From: Longilinea arvoryzae
Lineage (GTDB): Bacteria; Chloroflexota; Anaerolineae; Anaerolineales; Anaerolineaceae
Length of the DNA: 64,000 bases
Direction of reading: 5' to 3'
Assembly: GCF_001050235.1 (NCBI RefSeq)
Contig: NZ_DF967972.1
Span: forward strand, 3,748,724 to 3,812,723
The notes below the pieces were generated by a model. The model worked only from the letters and a program-made list of their open reading frames with translations, ran no database searches and was not told the DNA's origin. A program made the position numbers and the translations under genes. Position 1 is the stretch's first letter, and the number at the start of each line of letters is the position of its first letter. This document shows positions 36,249-45,025 of the stretch, in pieces.

Positions 36249-38693
36249 TCACAGCAGAAAAGCGGTTACCTTTACCTCGCGCACTCCCACTGCCGGGATG
36301 GGGATCACATTGCCCTCCACGCCAGCGCCGTTCACTTCCAACCGCACCCGGTTACCCCGCCCGCGGCGTTCGATCCGGATGACGTAGCTCACCCCGCGAT
36401 ACAGGCGCCGCGCCTCGAACCCCTGCCAGGCAGCCGGAATGGCCGGAGCAATTTGCAAGCCATCCAACGTGGGGCGAATACCCAGAATCCACTGCGTGAT
36501 GGCCACAAAATTCCAGGCCGCCGTCCCGGTTAACCAGGAGTTCTTGGCCTCGCCGAAGGACGGAGCATCCTTTCCGGCGATGGTCTGCGCGTAAACGTAC
36601 GGCTCGCTGCGGTGAACTGCGCTGATCGCCTCGCGGGCCGAAGGATTGATGCGCATGTAATAGTCATAAGCTTGATCGCCGTGCCCCAGGCTGGCTTCGG
36701 CAGCCATGATCCAGGGGTTGGTATGGCAAAAGACGCTCGCATTTTCCTTGGTTCCCGGCGGGTACGAGGAAATTTCCCCCAGGTTAAGGTAATAGCGGGT
36801 GAAGGCGGGTTGGAGTAAAACGATGCCATGCTGCGTTGCCAGCCGCTCGCGCACCGACGCCAGGGCTTTTTCCGCGCGGCCATCCGTAGCCCCCAGTCCG
36901 GCCAGGACGCAGATGCCCTGCGGTTCGATGAAGATCTGGCCTTCCGGGCAGTCCTTCGAACCCACGCGCTCGCCCAGGGCGTCGTAAGCGCGCAGGAACC
37001 ATTCTCCATCCCAACCGTGCTCCATGACCGTGGCGCTCATCTTCTGGGCCGAGAGCCGGTAGAAATCCGCGTCCGCGCGCCGGCCATACCGGCTGGAAAG
37101 CGCCGCCATTTCATTCGCCGCCAGCGCGAAGAGCCCGCCGATGAAGACCGATTCGGCCACTTTCCCCTCCCTGTTGGTGGTGGTTTGGAAGGATTGGCCG
37201 GGAGTATCCGAAAAGCAGTTCAAATTGAGGCAGTCGTTCCAATCGGCGCGCCCGATCAACGGCAGCCCATGCGGTCCCAGCCGGTCGATGGTATACCGCA
37301 GGCTGCGCTGCAGGTGCTCATAGAGGGGTTGTTCGCTGCCCGGTTGATTGTCGTAAGGGACGCGTTCATCCAGGACGCCCCATTCGCCGGTCTCCTTCAG
37401 GTAGGCCGAAACGGCCAGCACCAGCCACAAGGGGTCGTCGTTGAAATCGCCGCCCACATCGTTGTTCCCGCGTTTGGTCAGCGGCTGGTATTGGTGGTAG
37501 GCGCCGCCCGTGGGAAGCTGGGTGGCGGCCAGGTCCAGGATGCGTTGGCGGGCCTTGGCCGGGATCATGTGCACGAAACCCAGCAGGTCCTGGTTGGAAT
37601 CACGGAAGCCCATGCCGCGGCCGATACCGGATTCGAAATACGAAGCCGAGCGCGACAGGTTGAAGGTCACCATGCACTGGTAGGCGTTCCAGATGTTGAC
37701 CATGCGGTTGGTGTGCTCGTCGGGGGTGTTGACCTGGAAAGCGTCCAGCAACTGGTTCCAGTAGTGCTGAAGCCCGTCGAAGGCCTTCTCGACTTCATCC
37801 GGCTGCAGGTAGCGCGCGATGATCGGATGGACAGACTGCTTGTTGAGGGTCTGCGATCCGACCGGGTCGAATTTTTGCTCGGGCGGGTTCTCCTGGTAAC
37901 CCAACAGGAAAGTCACTGTGCGGCTCTCGCCGGGCTGCAGGCGCAAATTCACCTGGTGCGAGCCGATTGGCGCCCAGCCGTGGGCGATCGATTCGCCGGA
38001 TTTGCCCTCCTCCACGGCGCGTGGCCGGTCCCAACCCCGGTATGCGCCCAGGAAAGCCTCGCGCTGGGTGTCGAAGCCGGTTAACGCTTCGGAACAGGCA
38101 AAATAGGCAAAGTGGTCGCGACGCTCGCGGTATTCGGTCTTGTGATAGATGACGCTGCCTTCCACTTCGACTTCGCCGGTGTTGAAATTGCGCTGAAAAT
38201 TGGATGCGTCGTCCAGGGCGTCCCACAGGCAAAACTCGATCGCCGAGAACAGCGAGAGCTGCGCGGGGCTGGACCGCCGGTTGGTGATCACCGCCTGCCA
38301 GACCTCCAGCGTCTGCCCCAACGGGACGAAATAGCGTACGCTGGCTTCGATGGCGCTGTATTGGGATGCAATGATGCTGTAACCCATGCCGTGCCGGCAG
38401 GAATAAGCTTCCAGTTCCGTGCGGGTCGGCTGCCAGGTGGGCGACCAGAAGGCTCCGGTGTCGTCGTCGCGCAAATAGAGATACCGCCCGCCGCAGTCAC
38501 CGGGCACGTTATTGTAGCGGTAGCGCGTCAGGCGCCGCAGGCGCGCATCGCGGTAGAAGCAATAACCGCCGCCGGTATTGGAGATCAGCCCGAAAAAATC
38601 CTCGCAGCCCAGGTAATTGATCCAGGGCAGCGGGGTATCGGGATGCTCAATGACGTATTCACGCCGGATATCATCGAAATGGCCAAATTTCAT
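36249..38693 (-). CDS. Cellobiose phosphorylase-like GH94 enzyme
   Basis: 814 residues, full GH94 length. N-terminal super-beta-sandwich (about 1-280), helical linker (about 295-320), (alpha/alpha)6 barrel (about 330-740) and C-terminal beta sheet. MGFRDSNQDLLGFVHMIP and the catalytic-acid block GGDFNDDPLWL (about residues 415-425) follow cellobiose phosphorylase closely, as does RADWNDCLNLNC. The reaction would be cellobiose plus phosphate to glucose 1-phosphate and glucose; related beta-glucoside phosphorylases cannot be excluded. A LacI-type operator overlaps the probable transcription start. Confidence 0.88.
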   Translation of the reverse strand: MKFGHFDDIRREYVIEHPDTPLPWINYLGCEDFFGLISNTGGGYCFYRDARLRRLTRYRYNNVPGDCGGRYLYLRDDDTGAFWSPTWQPTRTELEAYSCRHGMGYSIIASQYSAIEASVRYFVPLGQTLEVWQAVITNRRSSPAQLSLFSAIEFCLWDALDDASNFQRNFNTGEVEVEGSVIYHKTEYRERRDHFAYFACSEALTGFDTQREAFLGAYRGWDRPRAVEEGKSGESIAHGWAPIGSHQVNLRLQPGESRTVTFLLGYQENPPEQKFDPVGSQTLNKQSVHPIIARYLQPDEVEKAFDGLQHYWNQLLDAFQVNTPDEHTNRMVNIWNAYQCMVTFNLSRSASYFESGIGRGMGFRDSNQDLLGFVHMIPAKARQRILDLAATQLPTGGAYHQYQPLTKRGNNDVGGDFNDDPLWLVLAVSAYLKETGEWGVLDERVPYDNQPGSEQPLYEHLQRSLRYTIDRLGPHGLPLIGRADWNDCLNLNCFSDTPGQSFQTTTNREGKVAESVFIGGLFALAANEMAALSSRYGRRADADFYRLSAQKMSATVMEHGWDGEWFLRAYDALGERVGSKDCPEGQIFIEPQGICVLAGLGATDGRAEKALASVRERLATQHGIVLLQPAFTRYYLNLGEISSYPPGTKENASVFCHTNPWIMAAEASLGHGDQAYDYYMRINPSAREAISAVHRSEPYVYAQTIAGKDAPSFGEAKNSWLTGTAAWNFVAITQWILGIRPTLDGLQIAPAIPAAWQGFEARRLYRGVSYVIRIERRGRGNRVRLEVNGAGVEGNVIPIPAVGVREVKVTAFLL

Positions 38694-38763
38694 AGGGTTA
38701 CCTGAATGAGGAAATAAACCGGAGAAATTGCGATTCCGGAGAATTTATTCATTTTTCCATTTG

Positions 38764-38789
38764 TGGAAGCGCTCTCAATGTTGATTATA
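38764..38789 (-). promoter_or_regulatory. -10 box and LacI/CelR-type operator of the GH94 operon
   Basis: On the minus strand TATAAT occupies 38789-38784. Six bases downstream begins the imperfect palindrome TGAGAGCGCTTCCA (38777-38764), centred on AGCGCT, very close to the TGGGAGCGCTCCCA boxes bound by cellobiose-responsive LacI-family repressors. A repressor there would cover the start of transcription. No LacI gene is in the window and no good -35 is visible. Confidence 0.6.
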
Positions 38790-38983
38790 CTCAAATTCTG
38801 CCAAAATACTATATAAAAATTGGGAGAAATGACTTAAAGTTTGTCAGGAATATTTCAAGGACATTTCCAATCAGCCCAAATACCTGTAAGGCAAACGAAA
38901 CGATGTCGACAGCGCCGGGTTAATCATTTCTGGAGCCTGCCCGCGGGTATTTCCAAAAGGTATAATACGGGCAGGAGAATACA

Positions 38984-40594
38984 ATGCCATCGAAACCTGC
39001 CTGGCTGGAAACAGCCGTCTTCTACCAGATTTACCCGCAAAGTTTCTATGATTCCAACGCCGACGGGATCGGCGACCTGCCGGGCATCCTGGCCAAACTG
39101 GATTACATCCAATCCCTGGGCGTCACCGGCGTGTGGATCAACCCGTGCTTCGTCTCGCCCTTTCAGGATGCCGGCTACGACGTCAGCGATTACTACCGCG
39201 TTGCCCCGCGCTACGGCACAAACACCGACCTGCAAAAATTGTGCGCCGAAGCCAACCGGCGCGGCATGCACATCCTGCTCGATCTGGTGCCCGGGCACAC
39301 CTCCATCGAACACCCCTGGTTCCAGGCCTCCTGCAAACATGCCCGCAATCCGTATTCGGATTGGTTCGTGTGGACCGATTCGGTCTGGACGCCGCCCACG
39401 CCGGGTTTGCAGAACGTGCGCGGTTACGCCGAACGCCACGCCGCCTACATCACCAATTTCTTCTACTTCCAGCCCGCGCTCAATTACGGTTTTTCCGCGC
39501 CGCAGGAATCCTGGCAGCAGCCCGTGGACGCCCCCGGCCCGCAGGCCGTGCGCAAAGAAATTCGCAACATCATGCAATTCTGGCTCGACCAGGGCGTGAG
39601 CGGCTTTCGCGTCGACATGGCCGGTTCGCTCGTCAAGGGCGCGGGCGGCGACAAAGAAACCGCGCGCTTCTGGAGTGAAATCCGCGCCTGGCTGGACATT
39701 GCGTATCCCGAAGCCGTGCTGGTCTCCGAATGGGCCCAACCCGCCACGGCCATCCCGGCCGGCTTCCATATGGACTTCATGCTGCCCTTCGGCACACCCG
39801 GCTACATCGCCCTGTGGCGCAAGGAAGCCGGCGACGGCCCCAACAGTGATCCCTACGGCGCCAGCTACTTTGATCCCTCCGGGCGCGGCAATTTGGACGA
39901 ATTTCTGGATAACTACCTGTTCCATTACAACCGCACCCGGGGCCAGGGGCACATCGCCATCCCGACCGGCAACCACGATGCCGGCCCGCGCGTGGCCACC
40001 GGCCGCAGCCTGGCGGAGACCGAACTGATCTACCTGTTCCTGCTCAGCCTGCCCGGCACGCCGTATATCTATTACGGCGATGAGATCGGCATGCGCTCAC
40101 TGGAAGGGCTGCCCTCCAAGGAAGGCGGCTACCAGCGCACCGCCATCCGCACGCCCATGCAGTGGGACGCAACCGCCAACGCCGGTTTTTCAAGCGCGCC
40201 CGTCGACCAGCTCTACCTACCCATCGACCCCGATCCTTCCCGCCCGACCGTGGCCGCCCAGGAATCCGATTCCACTTCGCTGCTGCAGTGCGTGCGCAGG
40301 CTGGTCGCGCTGCGCAAGGCGCACCCGGCGTTGTGCGCCAGCGGCGATTTCGAAGTGGTCTACAAGGGCCCGGCCGGTTATCCGTTCGTCTTCCGCCGCG
40401 AGGCTGAGGGGGAGAGCATCCTGGTCGCGCTCAATCCATCCGCCCAACCCTGCGAGGTCGTGCTGCCGGCTGCAACGTTTAGCGCGACGCCCGAGGCGCT
40501 GCACGGGCTACCTCAACCCTTCAGTCGCACCAGCGACGGCTGGAAGCTCAGCCTGCCGGGGATTTCCGGGGGCATGTACCGCCTGTCAAAATAA
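38984..40594 (+). CDS. GH13-family alpha-glucosidase/alpha-amylase-like enzyme
   Basis: 536 residues, no signal peptide, so cytoplasmic. GH13 regions: GVTGVWINP, LDLVPGHTS, GFRVDMAGS (nucleophile Asp, about residue 205), VLVSEWA (acid/base Glu, about 248) and GNHDAGPR (third Asp, about 327). The YQIYPQSFYDSNADGIGDL start is typical of oligo-1,6-glucosidase and trehalose-synthase-like subfamilies. It likely hydrolyses or transfers alpha-glucosyl units of short oligosaccharides taken up by the cell. AGGAG lies 6 bases before the ATG. It is divergent from the phosphorylase operon. Confidence 0.9.
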   Translation: MPSKPAWLETAVFYQIYPQSFYDSNADGIGDLPGILAKLDYIQSLGVTGVWINPCFVSPFQDAGYDVSDYYRVAPRYGTNTDLQKLCAEANRRGMHILLDLVPGHTSIEHPWFQASCKHARNPYSDWFVWTDSVWTPPTPGLQNVRGYAERHAAYITNFFYFQPALNYGFSAPQESWQQPVDAPGPQAVRKEIRNIMQFWLDQGVSGFRVDMAGSLVKGAGGDKETARFWSEIRAWLDIAYPEAVLVSEWAQPATAIPAGFHMDFMLPFGTPGYIALWRKEAGDGPNSDPYGASYFDPSGRGNLDEFLDNYLFHYNRTRGQGHIAIPTGNHDAGPRVATGRSLAETELIYLFLLSLPGTPYIYYGDEIGMRSLEGLPSKEGGYQRTAIRTPMQWDATANAGFSSAPVDQLYLPIDPDPSRPTVAAQESDSTSLLQCVRRLVALRKAHPALCASGDFEVVYKGPAGYPFVFRREAEGESILVALNPSAQPCEVVLPAATFSATPEALHGLPQPFSRTSDGWKLSLPGISGGMYRLSK

Positions 40595-40638
40595 ACCCAC
40601 TGACTGCCATTCTGTGTTTGATTTCTCTGGAGGAGAAG

Positions 40639-41196
40639 ATGCCGCAAAATTGGACCCGTAAGATTGCCGTTACCGGTGCATTGAGCGCGATCGCCATTGT
40701 TCTCGGGATCACCGGCTGGGGACTGCTGCCCTGGTTCAGCGGGACCTCGGTAACCATCATGCATATTCCGGCCATCATCGGTGCGATTATCGAAGGCCCC
40801 ATCGTGGGCGCCGCCATCGGCCTCATCTTCGGGATCTACTCGATGATCCAGGCTGCCGTCGCGCCCGGCGGCGCCGGCGACGTGATCTTCACCAACCCGC
40901 TCATCTCGGTCCTGCCGCGCATTCTGTTTGCCCCGGCTGCCTGGTTGGTGTGGCGCTCGCTCAAGCGCTGGCCCGTGGTGGGCATGATCGCCACCGGCGC
41001 AATCGGCAGCCTGCTGCATTCTGTCCTCGTGCTTGGTATGATCGGCCTGCTGGGGCTCTTCCCCTGGGCGTTGATCGGCGCGACCTTCGTGGCCAACAGC
41101 CTGCCGGAGATGGCCGTCGCGACTGTGCTGGTCACGGCCGTCACCGCTGCCTGGATGGGCATCGCCGTGGGCCGCAAGAAGGGCGCAGATTTGTAA
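40639..41196 (+). CDS. ECF transporter substrate-binding (S) component
   Basis: 185 residues with five or six membrane helices. TGALSAIAIVLGITGWG near the N terminus is the AxxxAxxxV-like interface that contacts EcfT, and TIMHIPAIIGAIIEGPIVGAAIG is a common S-component segment. GGAGGAG precedes the ATG at 40639. The vitamin cannot be read from sequence and no riboswitch fits in the 44-base gap upstream. The energising module genes lie just beyond, on the opposite strand and convergent. Confidence 0.85.
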   Translation: MPQNWTRKIAVTGALSAIAIVLGITGWGLLPWFSGTSVTIMHIPAIIGAIIEGPIVGAAIGLIFGIYSMIQAAVAPGGAGDVIFTNPLISVLPRILFAPAAWLVWRSLKRWPVVGMIATGAIGSLLHSVLVLGMIGLLGLFPWALIGATFVANSLPEMAVATVLVTAVTAAWMGIAVGRKKGADL

Positions 41197-41235
41197 ATAA
41201 ATGGAACGCGAATAAACATTCACCCCATAGAAACA

Positions 41236-41270
41236 GAACTCCTCTCACGAATTCTCGTTGAGAGGAGTTC
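41236..41270. terminator. Bidirectional hairpin terminator between convergent ECF transporter genes
   Basis: GAACTCCTCTCA (41236-41247) pairs with TGAGAGGAGTTC (41259-41270), a perfect 12-bp stem, followed on the plus strand by TTCATTTCC. It lies between the S-component gene and ecfT. Confidence 0.6.
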
Positions 41271-41378
41271 TTCATTTCCTATTCAGGTATACCCGGATTC
41301 GATAATAGGCGGTTTGTTCTTTATCGCACGATCAGCATTTTCCTCCAAATTCAGCGCCTGCCCGCGAAGAGGATTCAA

Positions 41379-41405
41379 CATTCAGCATTCTTCATTCAGC
41401 ATTCT
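41379..41405. repeat. Two direct copies of a 13-base repeat
   Basis: CATTCAGCATTCT occurs at 41379-41391 and at 41393-41405, with a partial copy between. This is a short simple repeat in the gap before the end of ecfT; no function is evident. Confidence 0.6.
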
Positions 41406-42226
41406 CATATCAGAATGATCCCCGCCGCCAGCGCTGCACATACGCTGACCGCAACGACGTCCCATCCGGTCAGTTGCGTGGCCATCATCATGCTGCGCTT
41501 GCGCGTGCTGCCGTAACCGCGCGCGTCCATGGCCAGCGCCATGCGCTCGGCTTTATTCAGGCTGGAGACGAACAGCGGCACCAGCAGCGGCAGGACCCGT
41601 TTGGCGCGCTGCACGAGATTCCCGGACCGGTTGGACCAGTCCACCCCACGTGAAGCCTGCGCCTTGACGATGCGCTCGGCGGCCAGGGCCATGAACGGGA
41701 TGAAGCGCAGCGTGATCTGGGCCATCATGGTCATGTCCTGGGTCGGAATGTGCAGCCAGCGCAGCGGTTTGAGCAGCGCGTCCACCCCGTAGATCATTTC
41801 CGAGGTGGAAGTCGCCAGTGAAAACACGCTGATGCCCAGGATTAACACCGCGAAGCGCAGCAACAAAATGGCCGCTGCGATCAAATCCGAACCATAGATC
41901 TGCACCACGCCCCAGTGAATCATCAGCAATCCCTGGTTGGGCAGCGTATTGAAGAAAATGCGCAGCAGCGCCAGCAGCGTTAGAAAAGGCAGGGGTGGAA
42001 CCAGACCGCGCAGCAGGTAACCCCACGGCAGGCCGGAAATGGCGATGACGACCCCGGTGGCAGCCAGGGCCAGCCCCAACCCGCCCAGCCGCGGCGCGAA
42101 GGTGGCTGCGCCCAAAAGCAGCAGCGCCGCCAGCAGCCTGGCGCGCGGATCCATGCGGTGCAGCGGCGAAACGCCCGGAACATACTGCCCGATGGTGACG
42201 CGGTTGAGAAACTCGAATTCGCTCAC
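41405..42226 (-). CDS. ECF transporter transmembrane component EcfT
   Basis: 273 residues, four to six membrane helices (between residues 30 and 150, and one at the C terminus) and two coupling helices with the Ala-Arg-type motifs KAQASRGVD (about 187-195) and AMDARGYGS (about 233-241). EcfT joins the ATPases to the S component. The GTG at 42226 overlaps the ecfA stop codon by 4 bases; a longer frame upstream reads into out-of-frame ecfA sequence. Confidence 0.88.
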   Translation of the reverse strand: MSEFEFLNRVTIGQYVPGVSPLHRMDPRARLLAALLLLGAATFAPRLGGLGLALAATGVVIAISGLPWGYLLRGLVPPLPFLTLLALLRIFFNTLPNQGLLMIHWGVVQIYGSDLIAAAILLLRFAVLILGISVFSLATSTSEMIYGVDALLKPLRWLHIPTQDMTMMAQITLRFIPFMALAAERIVKAQASRGVDWSNRSGNLVQRAKRVLPLLVPLFVSSLNKAERMALAMDARGYGSTRKRSMMMATQLTGWDVVAVSVCAALAAGIILI

Positions 42227-43974
42227 ACCGCCTCCCTGGCCGTCAACCCGGCCATGGCCGCCACCAGCCCCTCGGTGGTGATGGCTTCGCGCGGCACGGG
42301 CCAACCCCGCGCGCGCAGCCGGTCGGCCACCTGCACTGCAATGGGCGCTTCGAGCCCCCAGTCGTGCAGCGCCTGGCCCTCGCAGAAAATTTCTGCCGCC
42401 GTGCCGGTGCGCACATCCCGGCCCTCTTGCAGCACGGTCACCCGCTCGGTGAGCCGCGCCAGATCGCCCATTTGGTGCGAAGAAAGCACTAGCGTCATTC
42501 CCTGGCGCTGAAATTCCTGCAGATGGCGCAGCACTTCGCGCCGCGAAAGCGGATCCAGACCGGCGGTGGGCTCATCCAGCACCAAGATCTGGGGCTGCAG
42601 CGCCAGCACCGAGGCCAGGGCCACCTTGCGCCGCTCGCCGCCGCTGAGCGAGTAAGTCAGCCGGTCCTTGTAGTGTTCGAAATCCAGGCCAACCAATTGC
42701 ATGGCCCACTGCACGCGTTCACGCAACGCCGGCCGGTCCAGAAGCGGGCGCGGTCCGTAGGCGATCTCGTCGCCGATGTATTGTTCGACAAATTGGGCCT
42801 CCGGGTTTTGAAACACCAGCCCGACCACCTGGACCATCTGCTTGACGGTGACATTGGGATCGTTGAGGGAATGCCCTGCCACCTGGACGCTGCCCTTTTG
42901 TGGGCGTAGCAGGCCGTTGAAATGCTGTAAGAGCGTCGATTTCCCCGAGCCGGTCGCGCCGATCAGGCCGTGCACGGCGCCGCGCCCGGCGGTCAGGTTC
43001 ACATCCACCAGGGCGGTGTGCGTCAGAGGGGTGTCTTTCATGTAGATATGCCCCAGCCCGCGCACTTCAATGGCCGCGTCGCGCTGCGGGTGGGTTTCGG
43101 GTTCGGGTAGGCGGCGCATTCTTTCGGCATCCTGCGGGTCGGGTATGGCGTCCGCCAGTTCTTCCGGCGTCAGAGCGCCCACCGGCACACCTGGGAACAG
43201 CTCTTCCAGCCCCTCGGCCAGGGCGGTCAGCGGTGGCAGCTCCAACCCCAGTTCGCCCAGCCGTCCGGGATCCGAAAAAACCTCGCGCGGGCTGCCGTCC
43301 AGGGCGATCTGCCCGCGGCTGAGCACCACCACGCGCTGCGCCAGGAGCGCCTCCTGCATGTAATGCGTGATGTACACGATGGTCATGCCCGCGCGGTTCA
43401 AACGCTGGACCATCTCCATCACATTGCGCCGGCCGGCCGGATCGAGCATGGCGGTCGTTTCATCGAAAACGATGCAGCGCGGGCGCATGGCCAGCACGCC
43501 GGCCAACGCCACCCGCTGCATTTGTCCGGCCGAGAGCAGGTGGGGCGGGCGTTTGCGTTCCTCCCACATCTCCACCGCGCGCAGGGCTTCATCCACCCGG
43601 CGGCGAATCTCATCCGAGGGCAGCCCGGCATTTTCCGCAGCGAAGGCCGTGTCGTCTTCCACGGTCGTCGACACCAACTGGTCTTCCGCCGATTGAAACA
43701 CCATGCCGACGGTGGAACGCACGGCCGGCCAGTTTTTTCGTTCCCGGGTATTCAGGCCCATCACACGCACGCCGCCCTGGGTGGGCAGCAGCAGCGCGTT
43801 CATGTGGCGCGCCAGGGTCGTCTTGCCGGAGCCGTTCGCGCCAATCAAGGCGATGAATTCGCCGGCTTCGATGCGCAGTGAAAGGTCGCGCAAAGCCGGT
43901 TCGGCCGATTTTTCACGGCCGCTGTGAAAGAAGGTTACGTGATCGATCTCGATCAACGCCGGTTGGCTCGTCAT
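42223..43974 (-). CDS. Fused EcfA-EcfA' ATPase of an ECF transporter
   Basis: 583 residues with two complete ABC domains in one chain. First: Walker A GANGSGKTT (about residues 40-48), signature LSAGQMQRVALA (about 143-154), Walker B CIVFDETTAMLD. Second: Walker A GATGSGKST (about 338-346), signature LSGGERRKVALA (about 444-455), Walker B ILVLDEPTAGLD. Separate EcfA1 and EcfA2 are more common; here the two are fused with a linker rich in acidic residues (about 255-300). It energises EcfT, encoded just downstream with a 4-base overlap. Confidence 0.92.
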   Translation of the reverse strand: MTSQPALIEIDHVTFFHSGREKSAEPALRDLSLRIEAGEFIALIGANGSGKTTLARHMNALLLPTQGGVRVMGLNTRERKNWPAVRSTVGMVFQSAEDQLVSTTVEDDTAFAAENAGLPSDEIRRRVDEALRAVEMWEERKRPPHLLSAGQMQRVALAGVLAMRPRCIVFDETTAMLDPAGRRNVMEMVQRLNRAGMTIVYITHYMQEALLAQRVVVLSRGQIALDGSPREVFSDPGRLGELGLELPPLTALAEGLEELFPGVPVGALTPEELADAIPDPQDAERMRRLPEPETHPQRDAAIEVRGLGHIYMKDTPLTHTALVDVNLTAGRGAVHGLIGATGSGKSTLLQHFNGLLRPQKGSVQVAGHSLNDPNVTVKQMVQVVGLVFQNPEAQFVEQYIGDEIAYGPRPLLDRPALRERVQWAMQLVGLDFEHYKDRLTYSLSGGERRKVALASVLALQPQILVLDEPTAGLDPLSRREVLRHLQEFQRQGMTLVLSSHQMGDLARLTERVTVLQEGRDVRTGTAAEIFCEGQALHDWGLEAPIAVQVADRLRARGWPVPREAITTEGLVAAMAGLTAREAV

Positions 43975-44039
43975 GAGAAAGAAGGGAGTTCTCCAGGAGG
44001 TTGAATTCGCGACGGTGCGGCCGCCGCGTTTTCATTTTA

Positions 44040-44876
44040 CTACGCCGCGGGCTGCAAAAAGTCCGGGAGCGCTGCCCGATTTACCCAGGCGCGCACGGTT
44101 TCCGCAAAACGCTCCGGCGCGGTCAGGCACCAGTTGTGCTCGGACGCCAGGGTTGCGTTTTTACCCAGGTCCACCAGCCGGACCGTCGCCTGGGGCAGGG
44201 CCTTCCCGAGGTCCAGGGCGGAGGCGCGCATGGCAGGGTATTCTTTCATTCCGGCCAGCGCCAGCACCGGCAGATCGGCTTTGTCCAGCCCCTGCGGCAG
44301 CCGGAAACGCTGGTTTTCCAGCAGCACGTTCGTGAAGCCAGCTTCGGTCATGGCCTGAAAATCGCGCTTGAACTGCGGAAAATAGGCTTCGGGCACGCCG
44401 GCGGCGTATTTCATGTTCAGGCGAATCCAGGCGTCGTTATTGCGAAACGGCGGCACCGAAACGCGGTACGACCAGCGAATCAGCCCCGGCGTGAGCATCC
44501 AGCCCCACCCCAGCGGACGCAACAGCGCGCTGCTCACGACGGCCGACGCCATCACCTCCGGCGCGCTAGCCAGCATGGCCACGGCTACCTGCGCGCCTTC
44601 CGAAAGCCCCACCACGTGCGCCCGGCCGCCCGGGATCCGGTTTCGGATCAACTCGGCCATCCGGCCGGCCGCTTCGGCAATGCTGAAGGGTTTGAGTGCG
44701 GCGCTGCCGCCGTGTTCGGGTAGATCCGGCGCCAGGCAGTGGAACTCGCTCAGTCTCTCGATCACCGGATGCCAGGTCCACGCTCCGGCTCCGCCGCCGT
44801 GCAAAAAGAGGATCGCGGGCGCATCCTGCGGTCCGTTGGTCTCGACGTGAAGGCCGTTAAAAGTGAAACTTTCCAT
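44040..44876 (-). CDS. Alpha/beta hydrolase
   Basis: 278 residues. Oxyanion-hole region FLHGGGAGAWTWHPV (about residues 24-38), nucleophile elbow GLSEGAQ (Ser about residue 93) and a C-terminal His in LASEHNW (about 256). The ATG at 44876 has GAGG about 8 bases upstream. The substrate is unknown. It is divergent from the enoyl-reductase gene of the lipid-synthase locus, which raises the possibility that it releases or edits acyl products; a housekeeping esterase is equally possible. Confidence 0.8.
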   Translation of the reverse strand: MESFTFNGLHVETNGPQDAPAILFLHGGGAGAWTWHPVIERLSEFHCLAPDLPEHGGSAALKPFSIAEAAGRMAELIRNRIPGGRAHVVGLSEGAQVAVAMLASAPEVMASAVVSSALLRPLGWGWMLTPGLIRWSYRVSVPPFRNNDAWIRLNMKYAAGVPEAYFPQFKRDFQAMTEAGFTNVLLENQRFRLPQGLDKADLPVLALAGMKEYPAMRASALDLGKALPQATVRLVDLGKNATLASEHNWCLTAPERFAETVRAWVNRAALPDFLQPAA

Positions 44877-45025
44877 GCTGTCAGCCTCTTTTTTTCTCGA
44901 AATAAAGCCCTTCGGTGATGAGATTGTAACATAAGCGCCCGCTAAACGACGCAACCATCCCATGGTATGCGGGTTATCAATGGATATCGTTATCCCCTTT
45001 ACACGGATAGGAATCGCATATTCTC

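Noticed and set aside
36828-38084. A 418-codon open frame antisense to the cellobiose phosphorylase gene
   Set aside because: It mirrors a well-defined GH94 gene and has no domain of its own.
38961-38966. TATAAT as promoter of the GH13 gene
   Set aside because: It is a perfect hexamer, but transcription from it would start on top of the AGGAG ribosome binding site and no -35 is visible; kept out as unproven.
41379-41405. Short direct repeats as a possible CRISPR remnant
   Set aside because: Only two 13-base copies one base apart, no spacers and no cas genes; a simple sequence repeat is enough to explain it.
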